Shown: one piece after another, positions 24,369-30,884 of the stretch
Layout of the letters: each line of letters opens with the position of its first letter
How positions within the stretch are numbered: position 1 is the first letter of the stretch
NCBI GenBank assembly: GCA_044237845.1
Contig: JBIIEL010000025.1
Span: 1-30,884 of the forward strand
Direction: 5' to 3'
DNA length: 30,884 nucleotides
Source: QFOX01 sp044237845
GTDB lineage: Bacteria; Pseudomonadota; Alphaproteobacteria; Rickettsiales; UBA3002
Notes under the pieces: generated by a model
The model's database searches: none
The model's input: only the letters and a program-made list of their open reading frames with translations
What the model was told of the DNA's origin: nothing
Made by a program: the position numbers and the translations under genes

Positions 24369-24835
24369 TGGCCACGACCGTTCAGTTCTATCATCTGCTC
24401 TCCACATCACGCGAGCGCGCGGTGCCGAAACTGATGGAGAAAGCACTGCGTGCGGGCAATCGGGTGGTGATGCTGCTTGATTCCGAAGCCGCCCTCAAAA
24501 CCATGAGTGACGCGCTGTGGAGCGCCGACCCGAATGGATTTTTACCGCACGGGTCGCAGCGCGACGGGCATGAAAAAGAGCAGCCGATTTATTTATCGCT
24601 CACCGACGTGAACCCCAACAACGCCGATTTGCTCTGCGTGCTGGATGGTTCATCGCCCGCATCGCTGGCTAATTACGGCAAGGTGCTCGACGTGTTCGAC
24701 GGTAATAACGAGGCCGCCACCGCCGCCGCGCGCACACGCTGGGCGCAGTATAAATCCGCAGGGCATGCGCTGCAATATATCAAGCAACAGCCCGGCGGCG
24801 GGTGGAAGCTGGAGATGGAAGTCGCCGCAGCTTAG
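24368..24835 (+). CDS. holC: DNA polymerase III chi subunit
   Basis: Clamp-loader accessory subunit that links the polymerase to single-strand binding protein. The 155-residue protein matches HolC: VQFYHLLSTSRERAVPKLMEKALRAGNRVVML at the N terminus, LWSADPNGFLPHG near 51-63 and QPIYLSLTDVNPNNADLLCVLDG near 75-97. The pair pepA-holC is common in proteobacteria. Its ATG shares a base with the pepA stop. Its own TAG stop is formed by the first three bases of the palindromic element that follows. Confidence 0.94.
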   Translation: MATTVQFYHLLSTSRERAVPKLMEKALRAGNRVVMLLDSEAALKTMSDALWSADPNGFLPHGSQRDGHEKEQPIYLSLTDVNPNNADLLCVLDGSSPASLANYGKVLDVFDGNNEAATAAARTRWAQYKSAGHALQYIKQQPGGGWKLEMEVAAA

Positions 24836-24971
24836 ATAGTGTCGCCATGAGATTCAGGGCGCTAGCGAAAACAATGAGTTTTGAGAACCGCCCCGCAGAA
24901 GTACATGCGGAGCGGAAGCGCAGAAACTCGCTGTTTGCAGCAAGCCCTCAATCTCATGACGATACTATCTA
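24833..24971. repeat. 139-bp imperfect palindrome holding the stop codons of both convergent genes
   Basis: The outer arms 24833-24860 and 24944-24971 pair over 28 positions with one G-T wobble and two mismatches. Inner stems continue: AAACAATGAGTTT (24869-24881) with AAACTCGCTGTTT (24924-24936), CCGC (24888-24891) with GCGG (24912-24915), and CCGCA (24893-24897) with TGCGG (24906-24910), closing on an 8-base loop. The whole element folds into one long hairpin on either strand. Its two ends, TAG on each strand, are the stop codons of holC and of the 75-residue gene. It may be a palindromic mobile element, a structured RNA or a two-way terminator. Confidence 0.85.
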
Positions 24972-25196
24972 GTGCACCTTCACCATTAGCTTGCTGCGGC
25001 GGCGCTTTTCCATTTCTTTCGCGTTCTGCTCCGCGGCCATATCGCGCGGCGGTTTCGCGGTGGGTTGTGCTGCGGGCACCAGCGGCGGCAATGCCACCCG
25101 CTCATGCGGCGCTTTCGGTTCATTCATCCGCTGATACAGCACCACCAACCATGCGAGCAGCCCGATCATCCCAACAATTATCAACGCACGCTTCAT
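24969..25196 (-). CDS. Small single-pass membrane protein, unknown function
   Basis: The 75-residue product has one N-terminal membrane helix (about 4-21, ALIIVGMIGLLAWLVVLY). A Pro/Ala-rich segment follows, then a strongly charged C-terminal part (AEQNAKEMEKRRRSKL). No family recognised. AGGAG lies 5 bases before the ATG, which supports it as a real gene. It follows the O-methyltransferase on the same strand with a 10-base gap, so it is probably co-transcribed. Its stop codon lies in the end of the palindromic element. Confidence 0.75.
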   Translation of the reverse strand: MKRALIIVGMIGLLAWLVVLYQRMNEPKAPHERVALPPLVPAAQPTAKPPRDMAAEQNAKEMEKRRRSKLMVKVH

Positions 25197-25206
25197 AGAC
25201 GCTCCT

Positions 25207-25860
25207 TTACTCTCTTAACCGTGCAACGGTTAGCCCCTCAGGTGTCGGCAGCAAAATACTTTCAAAGCGTGACGCATCGGCGAGGGTTTCATTAAAGCGC
25301 GTCATCGCGGCGATGGCGGCGGGTTTCGCGGCACCCGGCTGTTCCCCCGTCAGTGCACCAAACAGCTGCGTGTTATCGCCGATAATAAATCCACGCGGAT
25401 TCATGCGCGGCAAAACGGCCTCCAAATAATTCGCGTATCCGGTTTTCTCTGCATCGATGAACACAAGGTCATAGGTCGGCGTGAGCGGCGATGCAGCAAG
25501 CCACGCATGCGCATCCGTATGGATAATCTCGACGCGGTTTTTGTGCGGGGATGCTGCAACATGACTCTGCGCCGCTGCAGCATAATCCGCAGCAAATTCG
25601 AGCGCGGTGACATGGCCGTCATCGCCCACCCCATCCGCTAGCCACAAGGTGGATGTGCCCATGAACGTGCCGATCTCAAGCACGCTTTTCGCGCCCGCCA
25701 TGCGCGTGAGCCAGCTCAGCAGATAGCCCTCATAGGCCGACACCTGCATGCCCGGCCTACGCCGCTCCCCCTCTGCGCGCGCGGCTTCCACCCACACCGG
25801 CTCACGCACGAAAATGCGGGTGATATACTCAAGCGTCGGTGTCGCAGCGCGGGTTTGCAT
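25207..25860 (-). CDS. O-methyltransferase, class I SAM-dependent (caffeoyl-CoA OMT-like family)
   Basis: The 217-residue protein has the methyltransferase family 3 pattern: SVLEIGTFMGTSTLWLA (SAM-binding motif I, about 59-75), VTALEFAADYA and then DLVFIDAEKTGYANYLE (metal and SAM site, about 130-146) with IIGDN shortly after. Family members methylate catechol-type hydroxyls using a divalent cation; the substrate here is unknown. The ATG at 25860 has no evident ribosome site, because a 7-bp repeat array fills the region before it. Confidence 0.9.
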   Translation of the reverse strand: MQTRAATPTLEYITRIFVREPVWVEAARAEGERRRPGMQVSAYEGYLLSWLTRMAGAKSVLEIGTFMGTSTLWLADGVGDDGHVTALEFAADYAAAAQSHVAASPHKNRVEIIHTDAHAWLAASPLTPTYDLVFIDAEKTGYANYLEAVLPRMNPRGFIIGDNTQLFGALTGEQPGAAKPAAIAAMTRFNETLADASRFESILLPTPEGLTVARLRE

Positions 25861-25866
25861 GGGTCG

Positions 25867-25894
25867 AGGTTACAGGTTTTAGGTTTCAGCTTCC
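25867..25894. repeat. 7-bp tandem repeat between divergent genes
   Basis: Four adjacent heptamers on the plus strand, AGGTTAC, AGGTTTT, AGGTTTC and AGCTTCC. On the minus strand they read AACCTNN, close to the AACCYCT units at 13561-13581. The array starts 7 bases before the O-methyltransferase ATG and fills about half of the 58-base gap to the YcgN-like gene. Confidence 0.75.
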
Positions 25895-25905
25895 AGCAAA
25901 AGCGT

Positions 25906-25911
25906 TATACT
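25906..25911 (+). promoter_or_regulatory. Candidate -10 element of the YcgN-like gene
   Basis: TATACT stands only 7 bases before the ATG at 25919. If used, transcription would start at or next to the ATG, giving a nearly leaderless mRNA. There is no good -35 hexamer and no ribosome site, so the assignment is tentative. Confidence 0.3.
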
Positions 25912-25918
25912 CGCCCCC

Positions 25919-26326
25919 ATGAAACAACCCGAGTTCCTGAAAAAGCCCATCGAGAAAATGACCGACGCCGAGTGGGAATCGCTCTGCGACGGCTGCGGCT
26001 TGTGTTGCCAGATCCGCGTGGAGGACGAGGACACGGGCGCGATTGCACTGAGCAATGTGGCGTGCCGGTATTTATGCTTGAACAGCCACCAATGCACCGA
26101 TTACGCCAACCGGCAGAAGAACGTGCCCGACTGCATCAAGGTGACGCCTGAAAACGTGCACGAACTCACATGGCTGCCCACCACTTGCGGTTATCGGCTG
26201 GTGGCGCGCGGCGAGAAATTACCGCGCTGGCATCACCTTATCTCGGGCGATAAAACCCGCGTGCATCGCTACGGCCCCTCCATGAAGGGCAGCATTATTT
26301 CTGAGGACGATGCGGACTGGGAATAA
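25919..26326 (+). CDS. YcgN/UPF0260 family cysteine-cluster protein
   Basis: The 135-residue protein matches the UPF0260 (YcgN) family within the YkgJ-type zinc- or iron-binding group over its whole length. WESLCDGCGLCCQIR (about 20-34), EDEDTGAI, VACRYLCL, the CTDY and VPDCIKVTPENV segments and WLPTTCGYRL provide about nine cysteines. The cellular role is not known to me. It has no visible ribosome site and may be leaderless. It ends 3 bases before the end of the convergent SAFD-repeat gene. Confidence 0.9.
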   Translation: MKQPEFLKKPIEKMTDAEWESLCDGCGLCCQIRVEDEDTGAIALSNVACRYLCLNSHQCTDYANRQKNVPDCIKVTPENVHELTWLPTTCGYRLVARGEKLPRWHHLISGDKTRVHRYGPSMKGSIISEDDADWE

Positions 26327-26329
26327 GGC

Positions 26330-26797
26330 TTAACGATGGTCGCGATCGGATGCTTCGATGTCCGATGAACCTTTCGTATCCGCCCTCGCGCGCTTATGCT
26401 CGCTGGAGGGTTTTGTACCGTTCACATAGGGCTCGCCATGGAATTTTTTGCGCTCCCAATCAACCGCAGCAGCTTCACCACCCGCCGCCTGCGCCACAGG
26501 CTCCGCTTTGGGCTTACGCACGAAGGCGCCTTTTTGTGAATCGAACGCACTGCGCGGCCGACCTTCTTTATCGGCGAAGGCGCTCCGTCGTTTATCAAAT
26601 GCGCTTAGCGGATTGCCCTCTTGGGGTGCAAATGCACTTTTTTGTTTATCAAACGCACTGACCGGAACGCCACCCCGTGCCGCGCCAGAAACCTCCTGCT
26701 CATAAAGCAACTGCTCACTTTGATTGGAACGGGCGAGTGCAGAGGTTGTAGTCACCATCAGCAATGCGGATGCCAGAATAGCCGTGATATGCGTCAT
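26330..26797 (-). CDS. Small exported protein with 18-residue SAFD repeats
   Basis: No family recognised. The 155-residue product has a signal peptide (about 1-22, ending SALA) and no Cys. Residues 43-95 consist of three 18-residue repeats of the form G-x-P-x-SAFD-xxx-(S/G)AF-xxxE; the third is less exact. The C-terminal third is hydrophilic and charged, ending EASDRDHR. GAGGG lies 5 bases before the ATG. The upstream gene on the same strand also encodes a small exported, charged protein, but a terminator separates them. A periplasmic or surface role is likely; the function is unknown. Confidence 0.8.
   Translation of the reverse strand: MTHITAILASALLMVTTTSALARSNQSEQLLYEQEVSGAARGGVPVSAFDKQKSAFAPQEGNPLSAFDKRRSAFADKEGRPRSAFDSQKGAFVRKPKAEPVAQAAGGEAAAVDWERKKFHGEPYVNGTKPSSEHKRARADTKGSSDIEASDRDHR
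26510..26671 (-). repeat. Three 54-bp tandem repeats encoding the SAFD motif
   Basis: Three consecutive in-frame units of 54 bases each, residues 43-60, 61-78 and 79-96 of the exported protein. SAFD is identical in all three; the half-repeat (S/G)AF follows seven residues later. The DNA has diverged more than the protein motif, which suggests selection for the peptide. Confidence 0.85.
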
Positions 26798-26823
26798 AAG
26801 GACCCTCTCTCGCCTTCACTATA

Positions 26824-26864
26824 CACCAAAAGAAAGGGCGATGGAAGACTGACTTCCACCGCCC
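26824..26864 (-). terminator. Intrinsic terminator after the Lys/Ala-rich exported protein gene
   Basis: The arms 26836-26847 and 26853-26864 form a 12-bp stem with one G-T wobble and a 5-base loop. On the minus strand it is followed by a T-rich stretch (TTTCTTTTGG). It lies 23 bases after the stop of the gene ending at 26888, and separates it from the SAFD-repeat gene. Confidence 0.8.
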
Positions 26865-26887
26865 CTTCACTTAAAAATTGCTAGAAA

Positions 26888-27187
26888 CTAGCGCTTCTCT
26901 ACCGCACGGGTGCTGAACGTTCCCGGATAGGTGTAGCGGTCGTCTTTATTGTGGTTGCAGGATTTTTTCTTCTTCGCTTTTTTCTTTGCGTGCTTCACTG
27001 GTTCTGCATGGTCGCTTGCAGCGTCTTTTGCTTTCTCAGCCGATTTCTCAGCCTTTTTCTCGGCAACAACGGCTTCTTTTTTGGCTTCAGCCGCAGCATC
27101 TTCCGGCTTTTTCGACGAACGGGCAAACGAGGCATCCGCTGCAGCAACGAGCGAGAGTGCAACCAGACAAGCAAGGAAACGATTCAT
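26888..27187 (-). CDS. Small exported Lys/Ala-rich protein
   Basis: The 99-residue product has a signal peptide (about 1-22, MNRFLACLVALSLVAAADAS). A charged helical segment rich in Ala, Lys and Glu follows (about 25-62), then a Lys cluster (KHAKKKAKKKKSC) and a Tyr/Thr-containing tail ending AVEKR. One Cys remains after the signal peptide. I recognise no family. CAGGAG lies 7 bases before the ATG at 27187, which decides this start over a longer reading to 27286. It could bind a polyanion such as LPS or nucleic acid, but that is only inferred from charge. Confidence 0.75.
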   Translation of the reverse strand: MNRFLACLVALSLVAAADASFARSSKKPEDAAAEAKKEAVVAEKKAEKSAEKAKDAASDHAEPVKHAKKKAKKKKSCNHNKDDRYTYPGTFSTRAVEKR

Positions 27188-27278
27188 TGAGTAACTCCTG
27201 AGGGTAAATTGAATAACAGCACGCTTATAACAGAAGATGCGCGGGTGACAAGCCCAACAAATCCAGTAAAGTGACCGC

Positions 27279-28574
27279 ATGAGCAACCTCTACCATATTC
27301 TCGGCTTTATTCCGGCGACGGAAGCGTGGGAAATGCCGCCTGCGCGCGAGGCGCAGGCACGGCGGCTGGTGGAGTCCGGCAAGCTGCGGGTGAATGCGGA
27401 TACCGAGCGCAACTTCGTGCGCCTCGGCGCCACGGCGAGCGACAAAACCCTCACCACGCGCGAGCTGACGGACCCCAAACTCGCTGCCGCCACCCGCGCC
27501 GAGCTCGCGCGCTATGTTGCCCCGGCGGAGGGCGAGGACGGCTTCGCACGGCTCTATGCGCGGCTGATGGAGGACCTCAAAAAAGCGCGCGGCGTGGCGG
27601 TCGAAAAAGAAATGAAGGTCGCGCGCGTGCTGGTGCAATCCGCCGAACCGGAAGTGATTGAGCTCCTGCTCGTCAGCGGCACGGAAGTGTTTGTGTCCTA
27701 TTCCCACAATGTGAGCGATTTGATGGCGGTGCATGAATGGCAAACCAACGGCATGGCCAGTGGCATGCAGGCCACCGGCAGCGAAGGCACCGCAGTCTAT
27801 GTCTCCGCCGGGGGCGACCCGTTTTTCGAGGGCGCGCAGAAACATTACGTGACCGATGGCTTCCCCGCACTGGCGCGCATGGTCGTCATCGCCGGGCAGG
27901 AGCTGGGGCATTTCGCGGATTTACGCCGCACGAAGCGCGGCATTATGGGGCGGCATTCCACCGATCCGCATCACAGCGCGCTGCGCGCCTCCCCCACCGC
28001 GCGCGATGGTCGGCTGGCCGACATGCGCTGCGTCGCCGCACTGGCGGAACAGTATCACCGCGCGGGACTATCGGGATTGCGCCGGGCAGAAACCGGCGTC
28101 GCGTTTTATGCGCAGCGGAAAATGCGTTTCAGCCCGCCTTGGCTGTTCTATCAACTCTGGAGGCTTGCCGCCTGGACGGTCTTCCTTTTGCGTAGCAAAG
28201 CGGCCGGAAACTATCTCCCGTTACGCGTCTATCCCTACCATCGGCTGGGCAACGCCACGACGCTATTCCTCGCCGATATGGCCTTCAACCTCGCGCCGGA
28301 TGCGGATGTCTACCGCCACCCCGACCCGCTGGTCGAGGAAGCGATTGCCGTCATCGAAGCCGTCGCCCGCGTGCCCCAGCAGGTGCATAAATGGGGCCAC
28401 GAAGCCGTCGCCTGCGCCTGGCCAAATCTCTACCGTTTTTATTTTAGCGGTATCATCCCCGCCAACATGCAGGCCATCGGCAACCCGCTCGCGCCACAAT
28501 CGCTAAGCGTTTTACAAAGCCTCATCTGCAACCTCCGCCGCCGCTTCCGACGCAAGCCGGGGTACTATCCGTGA
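27279..28574 (+). CDS. DUF2748-like conserved alphaproteobacterial protein
   Basis: The 431-residue protein resembles, from memory, an uncharacterised family known from Rickettsiales (DUF2748). The conserved parts are NLYHILGFIPAT at the start, FPALARMVVIAGQELGHFADL (about 195-214), ADVYRHPDPLVEEAIAVIEA and RVPQQVHKWGHEAV near 360-385. QELGH resembles a zinc-metallopeptidase HExxH with the first His replaced by Gln. Nearby His-rich stretches (RHSTDPHH, about 225-232) could bind metal. There is no signal peptide. A hydrophobic stretch near 287-305 may be membrane-associated. The ribosome site is weak. It faces the 701-residue gene across 41 bases. Confidence 0.8.
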   Translation: MSNLYHILGFIPATEAWEMPPAREAQARRLVESGKLRVNADTERNFVRLGATASDKTLTTRELTDPKLAAATRAELARYVAPAEGEDGFARLYARLMEDLKKARGVAVEKEMKVARVLVQSAEPEVIELLLVSGTEVFVSYSHNVSDLMAVHEWQTNGMASGMQATGSEGTAVYVSAGGDPFFEGAQKHYVTDGFPALARMVVIAGQELGHFADLRRTKRGIMGRHSTDPHHSALRASPTARDGRLADMRCVAALAEQYHRAGLSGLRRAETGVAFYAQRKMRFSPPWLFYQLWRLAAWTVFLLRSKAAGNYLPLRVYPYHRLGNATTLFLADMAFNLAPDADVYRHPDPLVEEAIAVIEAVARVPQQVHKWGHEAVACAWPNLYRFYFSGIIPANMQAIGNPLAPQSLSVLQSLICNLRRRFRRKPGYYP

Positions 28575-28615
28575 GTGGAGAAGCTAAAATGATGGTACCG
28601 CATGGGGTATATATG

Positions 28616-30721
28616 TCATAGCCACGGGTAATCGCTGGAAAGGCTGCGGCCAGATGATGTCGGGGAAACAGTTGTTCCATTCTCCACATGCTGCGCCTTT
28701 GGCATGGATTTCATCATCGACTGAAGATAGTCGAGATTTTGATAGAGCTTACTATCGGTCGCAAGCGCATTCTTATTCCACCACAGTGACATTTTGCTCT
28801 GATCTTCTTTCATGAACCGCGTTTGCAGATCCCTCACCGCCTGCTCGTCAGACAGCACTTCGATCATGCCCCAGCCATCACGATCAGCCCATTTCGGCCG
28901 CGCGTCAGGCGACTGATTGGGTGTGAGCGTACCCCAATATTTCTGCACCGCACGAATCATTTTGTCGTCCGTCGACCCTTCCTTGAACTTCAGCCCCTTC
29001 ACCATCCCTTCCATCGCCGAAGCAAACTCAGGGATTTTAAACAAGAGCGCCACCTCACCCGGCGGAAGCTTCTTAAAGGCTTCGTTATGACCGCCCATCA
29101 TCTCCACAAACGCCGAGAACACCTTCTTTACCATCGTCGTGCCCGGTGCGCTTGTATCACCAGCAGCCGCTGCAGTTGCGTCCATCGCTTTGCCCACCCG
29201 GTCAATCTGATCTACCGAGTTAAGCAGCGCAGTGATATTCTCCGGCTTCATGAAGTTTACCGTTTTGATTCTTTTCTTCTGCTCATTATCCGAGAGAGGC
29301 TTTCCGTCTGCACCCTTCCCGTCCGGCGGCATGGCGGCATAGATCAGGCGGTTGATATTATTCGGATGCGCCTTCATCAGTAGCGCGCGGTTATTGGCGT
29401 CAAATAATTGCGCAATCACGTCATTGGTCGTGGTCGCGTCGCCGTTCGGTGCCAGAATGGTTTGAATCTGTGCTGCTTCTTGCCCAGTAACATCCTTGTT
29501 TTTCATGCCCCAGAGCGCGTCGATATAACGGGCATCGAGTTTTTTCAGATTCTCAACCGGCTTCTTTAAATTCTCCGGCAGCGTGCTGATATCCGCCCCA
29601 TCGGCGAAAGCCTTGAACGCCATCAGCGTCGGCACGTCCTGCGTGATCAGCGCAAACGATGCATCCTTCGCCTCCGCATCCGGCAACGCACCAAGCGCCA
29701 TCAGCTGCTGCATCTTGTCGTCCCCGATGCTACTACGTAGCGTGGTGAGCTTATCGCCGTTTCCTGCACCCGCAATCTGATCGGGATTCTCGAGTGCGAG
29801 ATTCATGAAATCGCTCTTCGCGTCCGCAGAGATTTTATCATCCGCCATCAGCGCGGCGACCGCGGTTTTCATATCTTTTGGCAGTTCGCCGTTATCGTCG
29901 GGCGTCAGCATTTTGCTGAGCAGCAGGCGCAACGACTCCTTCGGCGCACCGTTCGCATCCATCAGCTTGCTGAGGTTCGCTTCAATCGCTTCCGGCGTGC
30001 TCGTCTTATCCGGCGATACCGCCGCCAAAATCTCAATCGTATTTTTACGGTTGGTGGCATCAAAAAGCGTCGTAAGATTTTCCGGCGTCATCATCGCCTG
30101 CAGCGTGGCAAAAATTTCCAGCTTCTTTTCTTTCTGTTTTGTCTTTGCCTTGTCGTCGAGCGCCGCGTTCGGCTCCACCATCAGCGCAGGAATCAGCTGC
30201 TTCACCAGCGCGGGCTGTTTGGTCAGCAGCGCGAAAAGGCTTTTTTCGTTGGTGAATCCATCTTTGCCCACTGTGCCGCCATTGGCTTCTTTGATCGTCT
30301 CAAAAAATACTTTGCGGTTAGGAACAATCACCTGCGCCGCCGCCGCCGACATTTCCTCAGTGATGGTTTTGGTCAGTTCTTCATCGTTTTGGTTTTCTGC
30401 TATGCGGAAACGCGCGCCCTTTACACCAATTTTTTCTGCCATATCTTCGGAGAGAAAACCTTCGATGAGCCCGCTGGCTTTATCGACAAAGCCTGCCACT
30501 TTCTCTTTGCCGCCTTCACCGAACAAGCCGCCGACGAACTCCTGCACCTTCTCGTTCCGCGCGAGGAAGTAGACGCCCGTCACCACCAGCAGGATCGTGA
30601 AAATCGAGCCGAGGCCGAAACCACCGCCTCCACCGGGCAGCAAGCCCTTCAAGAAGTCCCACAGCCCGTCGGACTGCTCCTTCTTCTTGCGCTCTTCTTC
30701 TGCTTTTTCTTCTTCGGTCAC
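28616..30721 (-). CDS. Large membrane-anchored protein of unknown function with helical repeats
   Basis: No family recognised. The 701-residue product starts with a charged segment (EEEKAEEERKKKEQ), a Gly-rich stretch (LLPGGGGGFGLG) and one membrane helix (about 37-54). About 640 residues with no Cys follow and appear helical. Related pieces recur: LTTLFDATNR (216-225), LSKLMDANG (250-258) and IAQLFDANNR (436-445), plus MTPENLTTL and MKPENITALL, which suggests an alpha-solenoid. By the positive-inside rule the large part is likely periplasmic. The start is a GTG at 30721 with AGAGAG a few bases before it; no ATG is available for about 90 codons. The upstream AT-rich region contains nested inverted repeats. 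Confidence 0.8.
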   Translation of the reverse strand: MTEEEKAEEERKKKEQSDGLWDFLKGLLPGGGGGFGLGSIFTILLVVTGVYFLARNEKVQEFVGGLFGEGGKEKVAGFVDKASGLIEGFLSEDMAEKIGVKGARFRIAENQNDEELTKTITEEMSAAAAQVIVPNRKVFFETIKEANGGTVGKDGFTNEKSLFALLTKQPALVKQLIPALMVEPNAALDDKAKTKQKEKKLEIFATLQAMMTPENLTTLFDATNRKNTIEILAAVSPDKTSTPEAIEANLSKLMDANGAPKESLRLLLSKMLTPDDNGELPKDMKTAVAALMADDKISADAKSDFMNLALENPDQIAGAGNGDKLTTLRSSIGDDKMQQLMALGALPDAEAKDASFALITQDVPTLMAFKAFADGADISTLPENLKKPVENLKKLDARYIDALWGMKNKDVTGQEAAQIQTILAPNGDATTTNDVIAQLFDANNRALLMKAHPNNINRLIYAAMPPDGKGADGKPLSDNEQKKRIKTVNFMKPENITALLNSVDQIDRVGKAMDATAAAAGDTSAPGTTMVKKVFSAFVEMMGGHNEAFKKLPPGEVALLFKIPEFASAMEGMVKGLKFKEGSTDDKMIRAVQKYWGTLTPNQSPDARPKWADRDGWGMIEVLSDEQAVRDLQTRFMKEDQSKMSLWWNKNALATDSKLYQNLDYLQSMMKSMPKAQHVENGTTVSPTSSGRSLSSDYPWL

Positions 30722-30758
30722 GTAAGACTCTCTTTCACCTTACATCCTAGCAAAATTA

Positions 30759-30835
30759 TGTGACGGTTTGATGACAATTCGCCATTTATTTGGCATTTTT
30801 GTCACATTTTTTGCTTGTCATATCGCTTATATGAC
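30759..30835. promoter_or_regulatory. Putative operator region upstream of the 701-residue protein gene
   Basis: The AT-rich stretch contains a nested inverted repeat: TGTGAC (30759-30764) and GTCACA (30801-30806) flank GCCA (30781-30784) and TGGC (30791-30794). Nearer the window end lies GTCATAT (30817-30823) with ATATGAC (30829-30835) five bases apart. I could not place a good -35/-10 pair. The region probably drives the minus-strand gene and may bind a regulator. Confidence 0.35.
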
Positions 30836-30884
30836 GCCCTAAAATCTGCTAAAAATCAGCAAAAACCTCATTCCCGCCCCACCC

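Overview
The window looks like a chromosomal segment of a GC-rich, Gram-negative, aerobic alphaproteobacterium. Support comes from gene content and order: a glyA-nrdR-ribD-ribE-ribB(A)-ribH-nusB-thiL series, an lptF-lptG-lptD-surA-rsmA series, a CBP3-type ubiquinol-cytochrome c chaperone divergent from a BamE lipoprotein, a RibBA with a degenerate GTP-cyclohydrolase half, and a DUF2748-like protein. I cannot fix the genus; a Micavibrio-like or Rickettsiales/Rhodospirillales-related lineage would fit. I saw no rRNA, tRNA, CRISPR array, transposase or phage gene. No stretch longer than 300 bases lacks a gene.

Layout. 1-2.75 kb (minus strand): prepilin peptidase followed by an MshL/PilQ-type secretin lipoprotein, parts of a type IV/MSHA-like pilus. 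2.87-10.66 kb (plus strand): rpiB, glyA, nrdR, then the riboflavin genes and nusB. The series is interrupted by a multi-pass membrane protein (4.68-5.64 kb) and by an AT-richer exported rhodanese-like protein (8.96-9.56 kb). 10.69-11.46 kb: a lone prepilin gene on the minus strand splits nusB from thiL. 12.5-15.5 kb: BamE, CBP3, a low-complexity hypothetical, then SCO1 and PCuAC copper chaperones that run into gmk. 16.1-22.7 kb (minus strand): the envelope-biogenesis operon lptF-lptG-lptD-surA-rsmA with overlapping ends. 22.9-24.8 kb: pepA-holC. 24.9-27.2 kb: small genes, including an O-methyltransferase, a YcgN-like cysteine-cluster protein and two small exported proteins. 27.3-30.7 kb: a DUF2748-like protein and a 701-residue membrane-anchored protein of unknown function.

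How the genes work together. Riboflavin synthesis is nearly complete, but the RibA half of RibBA lacks its zinc cysteines, so GTP cyclohydrolase II should be encoded elsewhere. SCO1, PCuAC and CBP3 serve assembly of cytochrome oxidase and the bc1 complex. LptF/G/D, SurA and BamE serve outer-membrane assembly. Secretin, prepilin peptidase and prepilin belong to one pilus or secretion system scattered over at least two loci.

The most unusual signals are non-coding or low-complexity. Degenerate 7-bp tandem repeats occur at five places: inside the ribD and thiL reading frames, in the pepA leader, as an inverted repeat that supplies the CBP3 stop codon, and between two divergent genes. A 139-bp imperfect palindrome carries the stop codons of both convergent neighbours at its ends. 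The 18-residue SAFD-repeat exported protein and the 701-residue cysteine-free anchored protein are the best candidates for undescribed protein biology.
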